NCBI GenBank assembly: GCA_035048815.1
Contig: JAUCBN010000020.1
Location: 4,099,501 to 4,163,500, forward strand
DNA: 64,000 bases
Source of the DNA: Abelmoschus esculentus
Lineage: Eukaryota > Streptophyta > Magnoliopsida > Malvales > Malvaceae
Direction of reading: 5' to 3'
Part shown: positions 58,426 to 64,000 of the stretch, one piece after another
Position numbering within the stretch: position 1 is the first letter of the stretch
Layout of the letters: the number at the start of each line of letters is the position of its first letter
The notes under the pieces: model-generated
Told to the model about the DNA's origin: nothing
Database searches by the model: none
Seen by the model: the letters and a program-made list of their open reading frames with translations, nothing else
Made by a program: the position numbers and the translations under genes

Positions 58426-60967
58426 TGTAACACCCAAAAAATGTGCCTAGAAGTTAGTGGGTCGGTTTAGCCGGTTAAGCCTAGTTTGGGATTAAAAGCT
58501 TAAAAATTGGTTTTTAATCGAAATAAATTATGGAAAATATCCTAAAATCCTAATTAAATATATTTTTGACTTTGGTCAACTCAATTTCAAAAATTGACCC
58601 TTGAATCCCTAAGATTTTGAAATTAGTGACTATTTTATAAAAATTGAAAACTTGAGAAAAATTTTATAAACTAAGCCAAAACTTCGAATCTTTAAGGGGT
58701 TTGATCCAATCTTAATTTTAGCTGAACTAAACTTCCATGGGCTTATTTAAATAACTCTTAACCCAAGTTTTAAAATATAAAACCCAAATAATTTTAATTA
58801 AAACCCATAAACCTTATTTATATCAAAACATAAACGCTTATTTTATTATTTTCATTTTCCTTCTTCCCAAAGCATAGAACAACCTTATTTTCAAGGTAAA
58901 TTCGTTTTCTTTTCATTAAATTTCATTCTAATAATTATTTATAATTTTTCTTTCTTCAAAAACCTTGTTTTTCAATCGTTTTCCTTCTAAAAAACTATGG
59001 AAGTTGGTTGGGTCAAAATTGGAGGTAAGAATCATTCAACCCTATGATTTTAAAGGGTTCTTTATTGAAATTACCAAGTTATTGACTTGGTAAAAATGTT
59101 TTTACTCTTTTGGTTTAAGAAAATTCGATTTTTGATCAAAACCTATAATTTTTGTTCAAGGGTTTTTACCAACTGTTTTTGGATCCTAAAAGGATGATTT
59201 TTAATGTGTTATGATGTTTTTAAATTGTTTTTGAAATCCATAATCTCGTACTAAAGGCTTAGGAGAAGTTTAATTGGTTTCGGAAAGTTCTCGGTTAAGG
59301 TTTTGATAGGTTTTAAGGGCTTTTGAGTAGGGATCCGACTTGGGGTTTATTTTATGCAATTAAAGCACTAAATCCTTAGTTTTTAATGCTTGAAATAGGA
59401 CAAGAAGTGGGTAATCACGTTTGAAAGAGTTTCGGTTTGGTTTGGTGGCTTGTTGCGCAAGTAATCGGTTATTAGTAAGTGGATTTGAGAGTGGACTGCT
59501 ATGATAGTGTTTTACTTTGTTTACAATGGTTTGGGAGTGTAGGGATGGTGTGAGAAACATCTCTATACTCTGATGTAAGTTTACGTTTGCTCTCGTAAAT
59601 CGATTTTCCCATAATATGATTGTTTTACTATGTTTTTGACATGCTCGTGTTATATTCGTACATATGTGATTATCTACGTGCTAGAATGCTTTTGTTACTT
59701 TTTTATGTTTATTTTAAATGGTCTTATATTTTGTTTTTGAAATAAGCTAAAAATAGATTTTATTGGTTTTGCGAGTAAGCACGAGGAAGTGTGATACTAA
59801 TGTTTTATCTACTATTTTTGATATGGAAACTTGAGCATTGATACTATTTTGTGTTAGATATTGAGATGATGTTATAGGGATAAGTCGATCGATAGGATGT
59901 TAGTGCGCTCTTTATATTTATGAAAATTCGTATACGTGAGTAAATTCCTTAGCGGTGCATTATAGTTATTGCTTGAAATGTGATATATGAGTTGTATTGC
60001 ATTTAAGCGTAGCTTATCCCAAAAACTAAGGTGGGAAACATATTTGGAATTTATTCCATTCGTGTGCATGAGATAGACTCATACTGTCACGACCCGGATT
60101 CGGATTCGAGTGTCGGGTTAACCCGATGGGTTTGGGCTTTAGTTTTGGGCCTCGAGTTTTTGTAGTTTGGGCCTTGTTTGGGCCATAGGCTTGTTGGGCT
60201 TTATGTGGTTTGGGCCTTAAGGGTTTTAAGATGGGGGCATTTCGGTAAATATCTAAATGGGATGAAAGTGAGGAGGAAGGGTTTTATTGTTCTGTAGAGG
60301 ATGATCTCACCCTTATTTCTCTTTTACTCCCTTCACCATCTTCTTTGAGCAAGGAAAAAGACATAGAAAAAAGTGTGATCTTTGCAGGGTTGCTTTGGTT
60401 TTTCGTTTTAGATCTGGAGGAGATGTTGTAGGGCTAGTTGTGATTTCCAAAACGAGGTAAGAATGTATGAGTTTGATGGAGATGAAGGTTTAAGTGGGGT
60501 TTTAGGCTGAGTTCGAGATTTGATTTTTGAAGAGCTTAAATGTCGACCTTTTTGTGTTTTTAAGCTCTAGAAATCATCCCAAATCGTTCTTAATTGTTGT
60601 GTATCCTTACCTTGTAGAGAAAGAGATTGGAGAGCCTTCAAGAGCTTTGGGGAAGGAGAAGGTTTGAGTTTGCTTGGGAGCTCGGTTTGTTTTTTTTTTG
60701 CTTAAGGTTGGTACCCTTTCAACTCTTAATCATCATGCATATCATGTTTTAAGCTTATTAGCATGTTTGTTGATTGGTTTGGTATGTTTGCTAAGCTTAA
60801 GGTGGTCTTTAATGGTGGATCATGCATTTGTTGATGAAATTTTGTTGTTAAGGTTTAAACACGTTTAGGAAGGTTCCCTTACAGTATAGGATCAATTTGG
60901 TATTAAATGGATAGAATTTGGATAGAGTTCTAAGTGTTTGAAAATACAAAACTGCACTTTTCGTGCA

Positions 60968-61195
60968 GGGGTATCGAAACGCCCTGCCCGCGTTTCGATA
61001 CCGAGTCGTCCAGTGACCTTCCCGATTCGATACTGGTATCGAAGCGGGTGGGTTCTCTTTTGTTGACTTTGAGGTTGGTCAAAGTTTTTCGATACCCCCT
61101 TTGGGAGGGTATCGATACAGGTCGTTTCGATACCCTTTGGTGAGGGTATCGATACTTGGTGTTTCGATACTCCAAGTAGGGGTATAGATACACCA
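60968..61195. repeat. Cluster of GGTATCGATACC-type palindromes (2)
   Basis: At least eight TATCGATAC, TATCGAAAC or TTTCGATAC words on both strands, such as GGGTATCGATAC near 61107 and 61146. Same position within family E as the cluster at 40675-40950. Confidence 0.78.
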
Positions 61196-61419
61196 AGGCA
61201 AATTAGCCCAAGTTCTTAAGGATAAGTTGGAAAGTCTCATATCGCTATCCATGAAGTTTCTAAGAGTTTTTTAAACTTTAAAATGAATATTAAACCGTGA
61301 GATAGGTACCTAGCTCCGTTAAAGAGATAATTGGATAATAATTGGAGTCTAGTGGTATAAACCAGTATATGGAACTATTAAGGGTTCGGTGTGACATATT
61401 TGAGTCACGTGGCTTACTA

Positions 61420-61680
61420 GGAACCTTGTTTAGTGTTGATAGGTTGCCTAGAGTATATATTATATGATTATGAGATAATCTGGTAACCTTGCTTAGTGCT
61501 GATGGGTTACTAGAGTAAATATTATATGAGATGTAAAACTGATAAACTTGCTTAGTGCTGATGGGTTATCGGTAATATATTGCGGAAGACCAGCTAGGAC
61601 ATTGCTTAGTGTTGATGGGTTCCTTAGCAATTATATGGAGTGACATGCCACGAACCTTGCTTAGTGCTGATGGGTCCCCC
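61420..61680 (+). repeat. Minisatellite inside family E plus copy
   Basis: Five copies of a TTGCTTAGTG(C/T)TGATGGGTT core, about 55-65 bp apart, separated by AT-rich spacers such as GTAAATATTATATGAG. Confidence 0.75.
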
Positions 61681-63269
61681 TACTTCTATACTACTATGAG
61701 GTGATATGGACACCGATATGTGTATATATATATAAGTATATATATATATATGAGATATAAATACGAGTTAAGAACTTGAGACGCCGTGTGATCTTCTCTT
61801 GTCATGCATATGCTATGTGTTGATATATGCCATCATGATATCATGTGTTTAGGCGGTTATGATAGCGCCATCGTACTCATGTCATGTCATTATTCATGTT
61901 GTTTATGCTTATTTTATGCTATGCTTGATGTGGACCGATTGGTCGAGTACCCACTGAGTTTTAGTAGCTCAGCGTTTGAAATGTGTTTTCGTGCGTAGGT
62001 TAAGGAAGTTGTTCGGAGAAGCATCATCGTGGTGGGTTCAGCATCGACATCTGTTGTCAGAGTACTGTTATTAGGCATAATGGGCATTCGTACTTGTAGG
62101 ACCCTATATGTGTAATTTGTAACTCTATTTTATTTATTTGTCGAATGTTTTTAAACGAGTTGCAATATTTTGGAGCTCTGCTACTTTAACTTACTCGGAT
62201 TTATGTTTTTAAATGGATTTGGATTTTATTATTTTATGATGGAAATGGATTTGGACTCATCTTTTTGGGCTTTTGGAAAGAAATTTTAAAATACCGGTTT
62301 TAGGCCGGAGGCCCGATGTGGCACCGGGTCGAGGGTGTTATACGTGCGTGGTATGAGTAGGTGATAGGGCCCTCATACGTGGTATGGTGACGGTATATTA
62401 CCATACGTGGCATGATTCGATATTTATGTCTTCATGCGAGTATCCGTTTATCCCAACGATTAGAAGTAGACTAATCGGATCACTAGTATCAACACGTGAA
62501 AACGCTTATATTGATTTTAATTGCAAATTAATTTTGCGTGAGTTTGACTTGTTTTTAAACGTTTTATAACGCTTTGGTAATGAAGCATGTAAGTCTTGAG
62601 TTTTGTGAATTTGCTCCACGTGCTAAAACACTTGCTGGATTTTTATACTTGGTGACGTTTTTGGCCACGTGTGACTGTTTTAAGAGCATGAACTGATTTT
62701 CTCATATAACTTTTTAACATATTATGGGTTGTATTACAAGTTGTTTAAACTATTTTTATACATCTCACTAAGCAATTGCTTAACCATTCTCTCTTCCTTG
62801 CAATGTAGAGAAATAAGTGAGACTTTCGTCCGAAGAAGTAAGGAGTGTCATATTTTACGCTTTGATATATTTAAATTTGAAGTATGTTATTTCCAATTGA
62901 ACCTTAGGTAGTAGAGAGTAATAGAGCTAGAGACCTTATGTTATTTATGATTTGTTGATGAATGATGATATTTTGATAACCTTGAATATGCTACTGAATC
63001 CATGAATTTCTAAGTTTAGACATGCTTATTTGTTTCTTATGGAGTTAATAAAGTACTTTGTTGATTTCCACATGCTTCTATGTTTATTTATGATGTTACT
63101 TGGTATGTTTGGATGATCTCACATGCTGAATGATTCTTATATGAACTAGGATGAATCATATCTAGAGAATTTGTTAATACATGTGTTTCATGTCCCTTTA
63201 GGTGAAATTATGCATTTAGACTTTGTTGGGCACGTTTAGACTTGAAACTTGAGTAATCTGCAGTTCCTG

Positions 63270-63615
63270 GGAATAGGGTTTCGATACCTCTTCATAGGGT
63301 ATTGATACCTAGGCAAAAATGTGACAAATTTTCTAGAAAAATAGCCTGGGTATCGAAACCACATGAACTAGTTACGAAACGATAGTATGAAAATGAACAG
63401 GCGTATCGATACGCTCTGACCTTGGTTTCGATACCGACTTTTACAGTTTCAAATGGTATCGATACGAGGTCTTAGTAGTATCGAAACGTCGGTTTGTTAC
63501 GAAGGCAACCAGGCGAGTTATCGAAAGTGTATCGAAACATTAAAGTCCCGTTTCGATACCCTTTTTGTCGTTACATCGATATCGATACTGGAATGAGGCG
63601 TTCCGATACCCTGTC
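63270..63615. repeat. Cluster of GGTATCGATACC-type palindromes (3)
   Basis: Words such as GGTATCGATACGAGG near 63454, CGTATCGATACGC near 63403 and CATCGATATCGATACTGG near 63574, plus several TATCGAAAC forms. It lies outside the family E copy, in the surrounding repeat. Confidence 0.75.
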
Positions 63616-64000
63616 AGTTAATGTCGTTAAGAGTTTAGTTAAAGTTTGAAACTTCACGTTTTAGTTCCCAAACTTAGGGAATGCAATTAGTTGACTTGTA
63701 GTTATTAATTTAAGTTGAAAATTCACGTGCAAGCATGAAATATACTTAATTAAGGATTGATAACTTTAATTTTGTAATTATACTTTCAATTTATATATAT
63801 TTATAATTAGGCCCCTAAACCTTTTTCGGCTAAAATTATGAATCATTTCCCAATAGTTTCCGTTGTAATCTGAACTCAGTCCTTGTATGAACATGTAGGA
63901 TCTAATTAATGCATTTAGAGAAGATAAAATAATTTTTTAAGGTCGTTTATTGGGCCGAGTCTCTGGATTAGCCTCGGTATTCCCCGTGTAGCTCGTTCGA

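Larger units (their letters stand above)
60085..62339 (+). repeat. Family E LTR-like repeat, plus copy
   Basis: Starts TGTCACGACCCGGATTCG and ends near GGGTCGAGGGTGTT. ATAC occurs on both sides (60081-60084 and about 62340), a possible short target duplication. It contains a palindrome cluster (60968-61195), a minisatellite (61420-61680), a TA run near 61725-61752 and the GTACCCACTGAG/AGCTCAGCG/GTGCGTAGG block near 61948-62000. No ORF. Either a solo LTR or a short non-coding element. Confidence 0.62.
58426..64000 (+). repeat. LTR-like region holding a family E insertion
   Basis: Starts TGTAACACCCAAAAAATG, homologous for about 120 bp to the minus-strand start at 44393. It continues on both sides of the family E copy (60085 to about 62339) and runs off the window. 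It has no conserved protein. A second GGTATCGATACC cluster lies at 63270-63615. The right boundary is not in the window. Confidence 0.45.

Overview
The window is plant nuclear DNA, most likely from a eudicot. It holds one intron-containing nuclear gene for a probable plastid membrane protein, surrounded by LTR retrotransposons that use plant-type primer sites (tRNA-Asp-like and initiator-Met-like). I cannot place the species. About 85-90 percent of the 64 kb looks retrotransposon-derived, much of it nested.

Layout. (1) 1-147 and 16510-16866 are two halves of a long LTR-like repeat (family D), split by a family A element (A1, 148-16509, plus strand). A1 is itself interrupted inside its second ORF by a second family A element (A2, 5178-13317, minus strand). 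Both carry gag-protease and a downstream Transposase_32-type ORF2, but no reverse transcriptase, RNase H or integrase, so they are non-autonomous Athila-like Ty3/gypsy elements. (2) 16867-35474 is a minus-strand composite of a third, truncated Athila-like family (C) arranged internal-LTR-internal-LTR. It is interrupted by a near full-length but decayed Athila-like element (family B, 19957-31790, minus) with gag, PR, RT, RH, IN and ORF2. (3) 35475-36160 is a 14-unit minisatellite. (4) 36161-44518 holds a solo family A LTR (37542-38870), a long family E LTR-like repeat on the minus strand, and further LTR-like debris. (5) 44519-53160 is another family D repeat, interrupted by a gag-only Ty1/copia-like element (46448-51986, minus), which is in turn interrupted by a solo family A LTR (47923-49252). 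(6) 54178-56611 is the host gene: five exons, 347 residues, a probable transit peptide and about five membrane spans. (7) 58426-64000 is again LTR-like sequence, including a plus-strand family E copy (60085 to about 62339).

How the parts relate. The two family D copies are reciprocal empty sites: each lacks the insertion the other carries, which fixes the target-site duplications and order of events. The three Athila-like families (A, B, C) share an unusual 3' architecture: two modules made of a small hairpin with an AGGA/GGGA loop followed by a G-rich polypurine tract, one at the 3' LTR and one 0.75-0.9 kb upstream. They are also strongly enriched in the palindrome TGCCNNGGCA. Families D/E and the copia-like LTRs lack that palindrome but are enriched in another, GGTATCGATACC. 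In family A, ORF2 is preceded by its own conserved TATA box. ORF2, its private promoter, the repeated palindromes and the paired hairpin/PPT modules are the best candidates for an undescribed system. All retroelement ORFs here are broken by stops or frameshifts. Boundaries for families D and E and for 41809-44393 are approximate.
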